Counted from the first letter of the stretch, positions 1 through 5,502 are shown. The stretch is DNA of 6,995 nt from Bacillota bacterium (GCA_023437885.1 JAEZFH010000033.1:1-6995); one strand, 5' to 3'. Notes: generated from the sequence alone by a model not told the origin. A program made the numbers and translations.

Positions 1-6
1 AAAACA

Positions 7-1548
7 CTATCCCAGATCTATCCTCTTATTTGCTACACGTTCACCAAACCGCTCATCGTGCTCTACGAATATTATGGTAGGCTTCATTTGTAAAATAGCG
101 TTCTCCAACTGCTCCCGAAACATAACATCCATATAATTTAAAGGCTCATCCAATATGATAACCGGTTTCTTTTGACATAACAATTTGGCTAACACAAGCT
201 TCTTCTGCTCTCCGCTGCTAAACAGGTTGCAAGGCTTATTTAACTCTTCTGTTACAATATCAAACATATCACACAGCCTTAAACTTTCTTCATATTGGGT
301 TTCAGAGATCTCCCCTTTCTTTAAAAAGTCATACCCTGTAACCTTATCCTCAAAGCACAAGTCCTGATTTAAAAAAGAAAATTCCATGTCTGCCTCATAT
401 TGAATCGAAGGACTGTACCTTTCCCTGCTTATGAGCTTTAACAAAGTTGTTTTTCCACTCCCGTTAGGCCCCTTGATCCAGACAGCATCTCCCTGGTTTA
501 TTATTAGAGAAATATCATGTAATACAACACGGTGCGGAACATAGGAGTAGCTTAGCTTATCCACTTTAATAAGCCATTCCCCTTCTACTGTTCCTTGATG
601 AAATTCCAATTTCTTTACTTCCTCATAATTTAATAATAGAGCCTTCTTTTTCCTGATATCTCCTTGAACTAATATTTCCGCACGCTTAGCCTGTCGAAAA
701 TATGCCTGTACTCCATTGGTGCGAGCATGGGAAGCAAAGGGATATTTTTGTGTATTGGAAACCAAGGCCCAGCCCCTCTTTTTGACTGCGTGCCCCTCCA
801 GACGCTTTATCTCCCTTCCTATATTTTTCTTTGTTCTAAACTCATACTCTTCTGTCAGGTCTTTATTATTTTTCCATGTAGAATAATTCCCTTTTTCAAC
901 TTTAATATCACTTTTATTCAGGGATAAAATATGATCCGCTACGCTGTCAATAAATTCTCTATCATGGGATACAACCATAAAGCCCTTCTTTTTCTTTAAA
1001 TAATCGGCTACCTCTTTTTTCCCTTCCACATCTAAATGGTTGGTCGGCTCATCCAATAAAATAAAGGTGTTTTGCTTTACAAACAAAGAAATCAGCATTA
1101 CCTTCGTCTGTTCTCCGCCGGATAAGGTCGCAAAGTCCCTTGTAAGTAGTTCTTCCTCAAGTCCCATCCGTTTTATTTCACGCTTTATCTTTCCTTCCAT
1201 AGAAAAGCCATCTAAATCCATATACTTTTGTAATACCTCCGGATGATCAAGCTCCTTTTCCATGGTGCGAAGACCACCCGCACATTCCATTATTATGTCC
1301 AGGGTATTATTATAATCGCCTTTATAATCATAAGGGAAATACTCCACATTTATCTGCTTTTCTATATGACCGGTTTCCGGAAGCAGCTCCCCGCTTAATA
1401 ATTTTAATAAAGTGGTTTTCCCCCTTCCGTTCCTGCCAACAACACCAAGCTTCCAATCGGTATCTAAATTCAAGGTCACATTATGAAAAACTTTATGATA
1501 ATGGGGGCAGTAGGAAAAAGATAAACCTTTAATTAAAATTTGTGACAT
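7..1548 (-). CDS. ABC-F ATPase, Lsa-like ribosomal protection protein
   Basis: This 513-residue soluble protein has two ABC ATPase domains and no membrane segment, the ABC-F layout. Domain 1 has Walker A GRNGRGKTT (residues 38-46), signature LSGGEQ (142-147), Walker B ILLDEPTNHLD (163-173) and the SHD switch histidine (H195). A basic linker of about 100 residues (about 217-320), with tip residues around 252-283, would reach into the peptidyl-transferase region. Domain 2 has GPNGSGKTT (360-368), a degenerate signature FSSGEQ (443-448), LDEPLNYMD (466-474) and EHDE (496-499). Length and the altered domain-2 motifs resemble the Lsa/CplR group, whose members displace lincosamides, pleuromutilins and streptogramin A from the 50S subunit. 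The start is fixed by GGAGGTGA (1556-1563) seven bases upstream. It lies 36 bases after hflX with no terminator between, so the two are probably one operon. The ABC-F call is firm. The resistance spectrum is inferred from family resemblance. Confidence 0.9.
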   Translation of the reverse strand: MSQILIKGLSFSYCPHYHKVFHNVTLNLDTDWKLGVVGRNGRGKTTLLKLLSGELLPETGHIEKQINVEYFPYDYKGDYNNTLDIIMECAGGLRTMEKELDHPEVLQKYMDLDGFSMEGKIKREIKRMGLEEELLTRDFATLSGGEQTKVMLISLFVKQNTFILLDEPTNHLDVEGKKEVADYLKKKKGFMVVSHDREFIDSVADHILSLNKSDIKVEKGNYSTWKNNKDLTEEYEFRTKKNIGREIKRLEGHAVKKRGWALVSNTQKYPFASHARTNGVQAYFRQAKRAEILVQGDIRKKKALLLNYEEVKKLEFHQGTVEGEWLIKVDKLSYSYVPHRVVLHDISLIINQGDAVWIKGPNGSGKTTLLKLISRERYSPSIQYEADMEFSFLNQDLCFEDKVTGYDFLKKGEISETQYEESLRLCDMFDIVTEELNKPCNLFSSGEQKKLVLAKLLCQKKPVIILDEPLNYMDVMFREQLENAILQMKPTIIFVEHDERFGERVANKRIDLG

Positions 1549-1584
1549 ATATGCCTCACCTCCGCCTTAAGGGGATATCTAGAG

Positions 1585-2865
1585 TTACATCGATTTACCC
1601 ATTGCCTGGCAGGAATATTCACAAAGTCTCTTGTAATCACTTTCTTTACAGGATACTTCTAATACAGTTCCAAGCTCATCATAGCTTATCTGCTTTATGT
1701 CGGCATTTTGATTTAAATAAGAAACCAAATTTCCTTTATCATAAGGAATTAAAAATTTAGCCTCCACATATTCTCCAAAAATATGTTTAACAATCAAGCC
1801 GCCTAACTCCTCCATTCCAATACGGCTTTTCGCAGACAGGTAAATGCCTTGTTCCGTCACAGCAGGAATTTCTATCTCTGTTAAATCTGCTTTGTTATAA
1901 ACATGAATCACAGGTACATCCTTCACACCCATTTGCTCCAATGTTTCATTGGTAACTTTCATATGCTCCTTATAATTTTCGTCAGACACGTCCACAACAT
2001 GAAGCAGTAAATCTGCATACTTTGCTTCCATTAACGTTGCGCGGAAGGCCTTTATCAAATCATGGGGCAGTTTGCCTACAAAACCAACGGTATCTGATAA
2101 TAAGAATTCCTTTTTGTCCTTTAAAGCAATATTTCGAACGGAGGTTTCAAGGGTTGCAAATAACATATCCTTTTCCAGCACTTTCTTCTCGTCGTCCTTA
2201 CATGCGCTTTCCACAAATGCATTCATAAGCGTTGATTTTCCTGCATTGGTATAGCCTACGATTGCAACCGTTTTTATTCCTGCCTTGCTTCGCCTGTTTC
2301 TTTGCGTTTCTCTTTCCTGCTGAAGATTCTCCAGCTCTTTATTTAATACCACAAGCCTTTCTTCAATGCGTCTTTTATCCAGCTCAAGCTTTGTTTCTCC
2401 CGCACCACGGTTCCGGAGTCCTGCCCCGCCGCCCTGTCTTCCTAATTCTAATCGAGAGCCGATCAGTCTTGGCATCATATATTTCAGCCTTGCCGCTTCT
2501 ACTTGTAATTTTGCCTCTCTCGTTCTTGCTCTCCTTCCAAAGATCTCAAGAATAAGGTACGTTCTGTCCAGTACCGCACATTCTAAGGATTGTTCCAGAT
2601 TTTTTAGCTGCAACGGTGTGAGTTCATCATCAAAGATAACAGCCGCTGCTTCTAACCGCCCAACCTCCTCTGCTACCTCTTCGACTTTTCCTTTTCCGAT
2701 GCACGACACTCTGTTATATTCTTTTAAATTCTGCTCTATCTGACCCACGACTAAAAAATCGCAGGCCAAAGCCAGATTTTCCAATTCCTTTAATGACTTT
2801 TTAAAATTACTGTCATTGTTCACATTTACACCTATTATAATGGCACGTTCTTTTTGTATGACCAT
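1585..2865 (-). CDS. hflX: Ribosome-splitting GTPase HflX (possibly HflXr type)
   Basis: This encodes 426 residues, the usual HflX length. Numbered from the chosen start, there is an N-terminal HflX domain (about 1-130), a glycine-rich linker GRQGGGAGLRNRGAGETK (142-159), a coiled helix (about 160-193) and a G domain. The G domain has G1 GYTNAGKST (204-212), switch I ATLETS (237-242), G3 DTVGF (258-262), G4 NKAD (324-327) and G5 SAK (344-346), followed by a C-terminal domain. HflX binds the 50S subunit and splits stalled ribosomes; HflXr relatives such as Listeria Lmo0762 confer macrolide/lincosamide resistance. The frame is open to an ATG at 2892. I prefer the ATG at 2865 because AAGGAG (2874-2879) sits eight bases before it, while the upstream ATG has no Shine-Dalgarno site. 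It heads an operon with the ABC-F gene and follows a leader rich in small ORFs and hairpins. Sequence alone cannot separate housekeeping HflX from HflXr. Confidence 0.93.
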   Translation of the reverse strand: MVIQKERAIIIGVNVNNDSNFKKSLKELENLALACDFLVVGQIEQNLKEYNRVSCIGKGKVEEVAEEVGRLEAAAVIFDDELTPLQLKNLEQSLECAVLDRTYLILEIFGRRARTREAKLQVEAARLKYMMPRLIGSRLELGRQGGGAGLRNRGAGETKLELDKRRIEERLVVLNKELENLQQERETQRNRRSKAGIKTVAIVGYTNAGKSTLMNAFVESACKDDEKKVLEKDMLFATLETSVRNIALKDKKEFLLSDTVGFVGKLPHDLIKAFRATLMEAKYADLLLHVVDVSDENYKEHMKVTNETLEQMGVKDVPVIHVYNKADLTEIEIPAVTEQGIYLSAKSRIGMEELGGLIVKHIFGEYVEAKFLIPYDKGNLVSYLNQNADIKQISYDELGTVLEVSCKESDYKRLCEYSCQAMGKSM

Positions 2866-2900
2866 AAACACGGCTCCTTCCAATCTATTCATCTTATCGC

Positions 2901-2941
2901 AATTGTGAAGTCCTGGAACTTAAGCTATCGACTCCACAATC
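2901..2941 (-). promoter_or_regulatory. 12-bp hairpin between leader ORFs and hflX
   Basis: On the minus strand bases 2941-2930 pair with 2912-2901 (12 bp with two G-U wobbles), around a 17-base loop that contains CTTAAG. No U-tract follows, so it is not an intrinsic terminator. It sits just after the small ORFs at 2945-3009 and 22 bases before the hflX Shine-Dalgarno site. That position would suit an mRNA switch or an RNA-processing site. A competing pairing exists inside it (AAGT with ACTT at 2924-2911). The stem is directly visible; the role is inferred. Confidence 0.5.
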
Positions 2942-2944
2942 CCT

Positions 2945-2968
2945 TTACAATATCCATCTCATCTGCAT
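2945..2968 (-). CDS. Possible coupled 7-residue leader peptide MQMRWIL
   Basis: ATG at 2968 overlaps the stop of the upstream leader ORF in a TAATG junction and encodes MQMRWIL before TAA. It has no Shine-Dalgarno site of its own, so translation would depend on re-initiation by ribosomes ending the upstream ORF. It ends four bases before the 2901-2941 hairpin begins. It could be a chance ORF. It is listed because a one-base stop/start overlap is typical of translational coupling. Confidence 0.3.
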   Translation of the reverse strand: MQMRWIL

Positions 2969-3009
2969 TAACGTATTCTAACAAAATACAGGGTTCTTAA
3001 AATAACCAT
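2968..3009 (-). CDS. Leader peptide MVILRTLYFVRIR upstream of hflX
   Basis: This is a 13-codon ORF with GGAG (3016-3019) six bases before its ATG, ending 102 bases upstream of the hflX start. The peptide is MVILRTLYFVRIR. The last three residues R-I-R form a +X+ triplet, the motif class at which macrolide-bound ribosomes arrest. The last sense codon abuts the stop. Short leader ORFs placed before MLS-resistance, ABC-F and HflXr genes commonly act as drug sensors. Seen: the ORF, its ribosome binding site and R-I-R. Inferred: translation and sensing. It could also be a chance small ORF. Confidence 0.5.
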   Translation of the reverse strand: MVILRTLYFVRIR

Positions 3010-3045
3010 CGCAAACTCCAATCTGCGTTCTAGCACACGCGTAAA

Positions 3046-3073
3046 ATAATAGTATTGAAAAATCGCTTTTCAC
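3046..3073 (-). promoter_or_regulatory. Candidate proximal promoter for the hflX operon
   Basis: GTGAAA (3068-3073, 4 of 6 matches to TTGACA) is separated by 16 bases from TATTAT (3046-3051, 5 of 6 matches to TATAAT). Transcription would start near 3039, about 20 bases before the Shine-Dalgarno site of the 2968-3009 leader ORF, giving a compact leader downstream of both terminators. The -35 is weak and the DNA is AT-rich, so a chance match is possible. Confidence 0.35.
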
Positions 3074-3154
3074 TTTTCATCAAAATTCCTGTCTATGTGC
3101 TTTAGCAAGTATATATCAGGATTTTAGATAGTTTAATTTTTCAACTGCACCTGC

Positions 3155-3197
3155 AAAAAAATAAGAGCTGCAAATGAACATCATCACTTGCAACTCT
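3155..3197 (-). terminator. Strong intrinsic terminator inside the hflX leader region
   Basis: Bases 3197-3185 pair with 3176-3164 (13 bp with two G-U pairs) around an 8-base loop. TAT and then a run of seven T (3155-3161) follow on the minus strand. This is a textbook Rho-independent terminator about 290 bases upstream of the hflX start. It ends either the small structured RNA before it or the long leader from the 3546-3574 promoter. Its 3' arm CAGCTCT (3164-3170) is complementary to AGAGCTG at 3315-3321, so an alternative long-range pairing could disrupt it. Confidence 0.8.
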
Positions 3198-3353
3198 AAT
3201 AAACCGAGAAAATAAACAGGACAATCTTTTAGCCACACCAAGAAGCGACCTGCCGTAAGGCAGACTCCCATTGTACAAAAAGATATTTAAACCTGTAAAG
3301 GCTGGAAGCCTCCACAGCTCTCCTGTAATCTTGCAGTAGTCTAAACTGCCACG
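3155..3353 (-). ncRNA. Candidate structured RNA of about 200 nt, family unknown
   Basis: This segment has a different character from its AT-rich flanks and holds a series of hairpins. GCAGT/ACTGC lies near the 5' end (3333-3349). An 11-bp stem with a UCC loop follows (3317-3307 with 3303-3293). CTGCC/GGCAG has a UUAC loop (3263-3259 with 3254-3250). The terminator closes the element. Longer-range options include ATCTTTT (3277-3283) with AAAAGAT (3224-3230), and AGAGCTG (3315-3321) with the terminator's 3' arm. A TATAAT at 3360-3365 would start an RNA near 3353. I do not recognise a family: it lacks T-box, 6S, SRP, tmRNA and common riboswitch core motifs that I can recall. It may be a free small RNA, a second regulatory switch in the hflX leader, or a dispersed intergenic repeat. 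Confidence 0.45.
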
Positions 3354-3359
3354 AAATTT

Positions 3360-3388
3360 ATTATAAGTGTATGAATGTTTATTTGCAT
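3360..3388 (-). promoter_or_regulatory. Possible promoter for the structured RNA
   Basis: A perfect TATAAT (3360-3365) has ATGCAA (3383-3388, 3 of 6 matches to TTGACA) 17 bases upstream. It begins just after the small terminator at 3390-3428 and would start an RNA about 200 nt long that ends at the 3155-3197 terminator. The -10 is good and the -35 poor, so it is only a candidate. Confidence 0.35.
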
Positions 3389-3389
3389 G

Positions 3390-3428
3390 AAAAATAAAGA
3401 CTATAAGTCCAAATACTTCGTCTTTATT
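3390..3428 (-). terminator. Attenuator-like intrinsic terminator after the leader ORF
   Basis: AATAAAGAC (3428-3420) pairs with GTCTTTATT (3401-3393), and an inner AAGT/ACTT pair extends the stem. A U-rich tail TTTATTTTT (3398-3390) follows and overlaps the 3' arm. It lies 13 bases past the stop of the 3442-3480 leader ORF, giving a transcript of about 150 nt from the strong promoter. That spacing is typical of leader-peptide attenuators ahead of antibiotic-resistance genes. A competing pairing of TATTTCG (3453-3447) with CGAAGTA (3420-3414) would open part of this stem. The AT-rich stem suggests a moderate terminator. Confidence 0.65.
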
Positions 3429-3436
3429 GGGTTATC

Positions 3437-3456
3437 CGTTATTAAGCGAAATAACG
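3437..3456 (-). promoter_or_regulatory. Hairpin spanning the end of the leader ORF
   Basis: CGTTATT (3456-3450) pairs with AATAACG (3443-3437), a 7-bp stem with a 6-base loop. The 5' arm starts at the Arg codon of the M-K-L-R sequence and the 3' arm overlaps the stop codon. A ribosome stalled with the Leu codon (3459-3457) in the P site would cover the 5' arm and prevent this hairpin. The pairing is visible; its coupling to the following terminator is inferred. Confidence 0.5.
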
Positions 3457-3480
3457 TAATTTCATTGCAAAAATAATCAT
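3442..3480 (-). CDS. Leader peptide MIIFAMKLRYFA with M-K-L-R arrest-like motif
   Basis: This 12-codon ORF (MIIFAMKLRYFA, then tandem TAA TAA) has GAGGTG five bases before its ATG, one of the best Shine-Dalgarno sites in the window. It starts about 60 bases into the transcript from the perfect-consensus promoter, so it should be well expressed. Residues 6-9, M-K-L-R, carry the +X+ (K-L-R) pattern at which macrolides stop translation. The context resembles M-R-L-R in the ErmDL leader peptide. It ends in a hairpin and is followed directly by an intrinsic terminator. This is the classic layout of an antibiotic-responsive attenuator controlling a downstream ribosome-protection gene. The ORF and signals are seen; drug sensing is inferred. 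An internal ATG would give MKLRYFA. Confidence 0.65.
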   Translation of the reverse strand: MIIFAMKLRYFA

Positions 3481-3545
3481 TCCTACACCTCGTTTCCTAA
3501 AAATAAAATAATAATACCTTAATTCATGTATCACTATTTTTTATG

Positions 3546-3574
3546 ATTATAACAGAGCATACATAATCTGTCAA
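3546..3574 (-). promoter_or_regulatory. Perfect-consensus extended -10 promoter of the hflX leader
   Basis: TTGACA (3569-3574) and TATAAT (3546-3551) are exactly 17 bases apart, and TG sits one base before the -10 (TGTTATAAT). This is a full match to the SigA consensus, with start predicted near 3539. It follows the MATE gene by about 65 bases and faces hflX. A promoter this strong would be expected to give constant transcription, which suits control by downstream attenuation rather than at initiation. Confidence 0.88.
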
Positions 3575-3638
3575 ATAATAAATACTTCCGCTAACTAAAT
3601 AATTTTTTTATAGAAGATATGAAAGCACTTATTTTTCC

Positions 3639-5048
3639 TTACTCACTGCCTTCAGCAACAATATTCCTAAGCCATTTTTTCTTACGGTAGCGCAGGAAGC
3701 CCAGAATGAGTTTATATATCTCCTCTATCATAATCATGGCGTATACCAGATAAATTGGCAGCCCGAGAATCATACCGCCCAATACCGCCATGGGGATACC
3801 GATCAGCCATACGCTGGTAACATCCAAAAACAGAGCTGCCTTTGTATCCCCTCCGCTTCGCAGGATTGCCACAATAATTAGGCAATTAAGCATTCGAATG
3901 GGCATATACAGGGCAAAAGCGGTGATACATAAGCGAATGTACTGATTTACGGTATCAGACATTTCAAATATCGCGATTACCGGCTCCTTTACCAGCAGGG
4001 TTACAGTTGCGCCTACCAGAGTCAGACCAAAAAGCAGCACCATATAATATTTTGCATGCTCTTCCGCTCTCTTTAGCTGATTCGCTCCCATTTCATTGCC
4101 GAGGATTACGGCTGCCGCACTGCAGACACCGAAGAAGAATACCAGGGCGACCTGCTCTACCGTACCGGTAATTGTAATTGCAGCCATTGCTGAATCTCCC
4201 ATTCTGCCATAGACCAGGGAATACATGGTGACGCCCAGTCCCCACATGAATTCGTTTGCAATAACCGGTGCGGCAGTACTTAAATATTTCATAACAAAGG
4301 AGTGATGCAGGAAGGCCTTACCGTTTTCTTTGACCTTAATATACTTCGTATGTACGAAGTCTCCTACTCCTCCATCTCCTGCTTTATGCATATAAACTAT
4401 AATAAGCAGTGCACAGACTTCCACTACTCTTGCCAGCAGAGTGGCGATGGCTGCACCGGCAACCCCTAATTTGGGCATGCCTAATTTACCGAAGATTAAT
4501 CCATAATTGAAGGTAATATTGACCATAATCGCGATGGAAGTAATCACTACCGGAAGCTTAACATAGTTCATGCTGCGCAGGATAGCCACATAGCAGTTGG
4601 TAACCGCAGTAAGGGGATAGCTTAAGGCGATGAAGATCAGATATGTAGCTCCAATTGCTATGGTTTCTTCCGAAGGAGTAAAGATTCGCATAACAAGACT
4701 TGGGCATAGAAGCCCAGGAATGACGAAGAGGAAGGAGGCTCCTATCCCAATCATCAATGAGATTTTCAGTACTCTGCGGATATTAACCAGTTCCCGCTTT
4801 CCGTAATATTGTGCAGCAAGGATACCGGAACCGCTGCAAATACCAAACATCAGCAGGGAAAACACAAAGAAAACCTTATTTGCCAGCCCGACAGCCGCTA
4901 CCGTTGTTTCCCCCAACCGTCCTATCATTAAGGTGTCTACCAAATTCAGTACATTATTTAACAAATTCTGTAATGCTATCGGTACTGTTATTGCAAAGGT
5001 CTTAGATAAAAAGGCCTTATCCTTTAGCATGTTCTTAATCAAATTCAT
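3639..5048 (-). CDS. MATE family multidrug/cation antiporter
   Basis: This encodes 469 residues of an inner-membrane protein with about twelve hydrophobic segments in two related halves, the MATE fold. Such proteins export cationic drugs or metabolites in exchange for Na+ or H+. Visible family features include the N-terminal half with VPIALQNLLNNVLNLVDTLMIGRLG (split here: VPIALQNLLN, then NVLNLVDTLMIGRLG) and the C-terminal LRSGGDTKAALFLD followed by W and GIP, typical of clostridial NorM-like MATEs. The frame is open to an ATG at 5081. I chose the ATG at 5048 because GGAG (5055-5058) lies six bases upstream, and the longer form would start inside a hairpin. It follows the rpsO terminator, so it probably has its own promoter, though I see no convincing one. 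No clear terminator follows it. The substrate cannot be predicted. Its position next to hflX and the ABC-F gene hints at a drug-response neighbourhood. Confidence 0.92.
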   Translation of the reverse strand: MNLIKNMLKDKAFLSKTFAITVPIALQNLLNNVLNLVDTLMIGRLGETTVAAVGLANKVFFVFSLLMFGICSGSGILAAQYYGKRELVNIRRVLKISLMIGIGASFLFVIPGLLCPSLVMRIFTPSEETIAIGATYLIFIALSYPLTAVTNCYVAILRSMNYVKLPVVITSIAIMVNITFNYGLIFGKLGMPKLGVAGAAIATLLARVVEVCALLIIVYMHKAGDGGVGDFVHTKYIKVKENGKAFLHHSFVMKYLSTAAPVIANEFMWGLGVTMYSLVYGRMGDSAMAAITITGTVEQVALVFFFGVCSAAAVILGNEMGANQLKRAEEHAKYYMVLLFGLTLVGATVTLLVKEPVIAIFEMSDTVNQYIRLCITAFALYMPIRMLNCLIIVAILRSGGDTKAALFLDVTSVWLIGIPMAVLGGMILGLPIYLVYAMIMIEEIYKLILGFLRYRKKKWLRNIVAEGSE

Positions 5049-5062
5049 ATTTTTCTCCAATC

Positions 5063-5080
5063 TGCCGCTTATTTGCGGCA
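5063..5080 (-). promoter_or_regulatory. Hairpin just upstream of the MATE ribosome binding site
   Basis: TGCCGC (5080-5075) pairs with GCGGCA (5068-5063) around a 6-base loop, giving a compact GC-rich stem that ends four bases before the MATE GGAG (5058-5055). It could protect the mRNA end or modulate access to the start. No U-tract follows, so it is not a terminator. The stem is seen; the function is unknown. Confidence 0.4.
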
Positions 5081-5131
5081 TGCTGCCCCTATTACAAGCC
5101 TAATTACCTACAACAATAAACGATAAGCCGC

Positions 5132-5145
5132 TTCTATTAATAGAA
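5132..5145. promoter_or_regulatory. 14-bp perfect palindrome upstream of the MATE gene
   Basis: TTCTATTAATAGAA is a perfect 14-bp palindrome located about 85 bases upstream of the MATE start and abutting the rpsO terminator. Its size and symmetry suit a dimeric repressor of the MarR or TetR kind, common upstream of efflux genes. However, it is AT-rich and could be chance or part of the terminator tail. No regulator gene is visible in the window. Confidence 0.25.
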
Positions 5146-5191
5146 AAGCTGTCCCAATTGAGCACCAATGGCTACAGCATGGGACAGCTTT
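5141..5191 (-). terminator. rpsO intrinsic terminator
   Basis: Bases 5191-5180 pair with 5156-5145 in a perfect 12-bp stem (AAAGCTGTCCCA with TGGGACAGCTTT). The 23-base loop can form a small inner stem, and a short T-rich tail (TTTTCT) follows. It begins 20 bases after the rpsO stop and separates rpsO from the MATE gene. Confidence 0.8.
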
Positions 5192-5211
5192 GCAATCAAA
5201 TTAGCTTTTAA

Positions 5212-5478
5212 CTACTTTCTTAAGCCTAAACGCTCGATGAGACTACGGTACCCATCGATATTGGTTTTCTTTAAGTACTCAAGCAAGCCTCTTCTTTGTC
5301 CAACCATCTTAAGAAGACCTCTTCTGGAATGATGATCCTTCTTATTGCTCTTCAAATGCTCTGTTAACTCATTGATTCTCTCGGATAAAAGTGCGATTTG
5401 AACTTCCGGTGAACCTGTATCCTCAGGTGTTCTGCCGAAATTCTTGATGATGTCCTGTTTCTTCTCTTTGCTAATCAT
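5212..5478 (-). CDS. rpsO: 30S ribosomal protein S15
   Basis: This encodes 88 residues, matching the normal S15 length. The sequence has the family hallmarks: MISKEKKQDII at the start, TPEDTGSPEVQIALLSERI (split: TPEDTGSPEVQ, IALLSERI), the DHHSRRGLLKMVGQRR block, and the C-terminal DGYRSLIERLGLRK. S15 is a primary 16S rRNA binder that nucleates the central domain of the 30S subunit; the HH and RRGL residues contact the rRNA three-way junction. The frame is open upstream for 19 more codons. AAAGGAG (5487-5493), eight bases before the ATG at 5478, and family length both fix the start there. It has its own promoter, leader and terminator. In many bacteria rpsO is followed by pnp, but here a MATE gene comes next. 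Confidence 0.97.
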   Translation of the reverse strand: MISKEKKQDIIKNFGRTPEDTGSPEVQIALLSERINELTEHLKSNKKDHHSRRGLLKMVGQRRGLLEYLKKTNIDGYRSLIERLGLRK

Positions 5479-5502
5479 TGTAAATTCTCCTTTCATTAAA
5501 AC

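Noticed and set aside
2232..2555. Plus-strand open frames opposite hflX and the other genes
   Set aside because: They lie entirely antisense to well-supported genes, lack ribosome binding sites, and their translations show no recognisable domain.
2866..2892. Upstream ATG giving HflX nine extra residues
   Set aside because: It has no Shine-Dalgarno site, while the ATG at 2865 has AAGGAG at ideal spacing and gives the normal HflX length. The AAGGAG lies inside the proposed extension.
3229..3315. 28-codon ORF starting at GTG after AGGAG within the structured RNA
   Set aside because: The spacing to the start is only four bases, the start codon is GTG, and the region is part of an 11-bp stem. 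Too weak to call as a gene.
3155..3353. 6S RNA, T-box, SRP RNA or a known riboswitch
   Set aside because: Length suits 6S RNA, but the 5' and 3' ends do not form a closing stem and a local terminator hairpin ends the RNA. T-box, SRP and common riboswitch core sequences are not visible.
3141..3431. A 97-codon stop-free frame on the minus strand across the structured RNA
   Set aside because: It has no ATG and no ribosome binding site, runs through two terminators, and the sequence is better explained by RNA hairpins. It could be a decayed gene, but nothing in it is recognisable.
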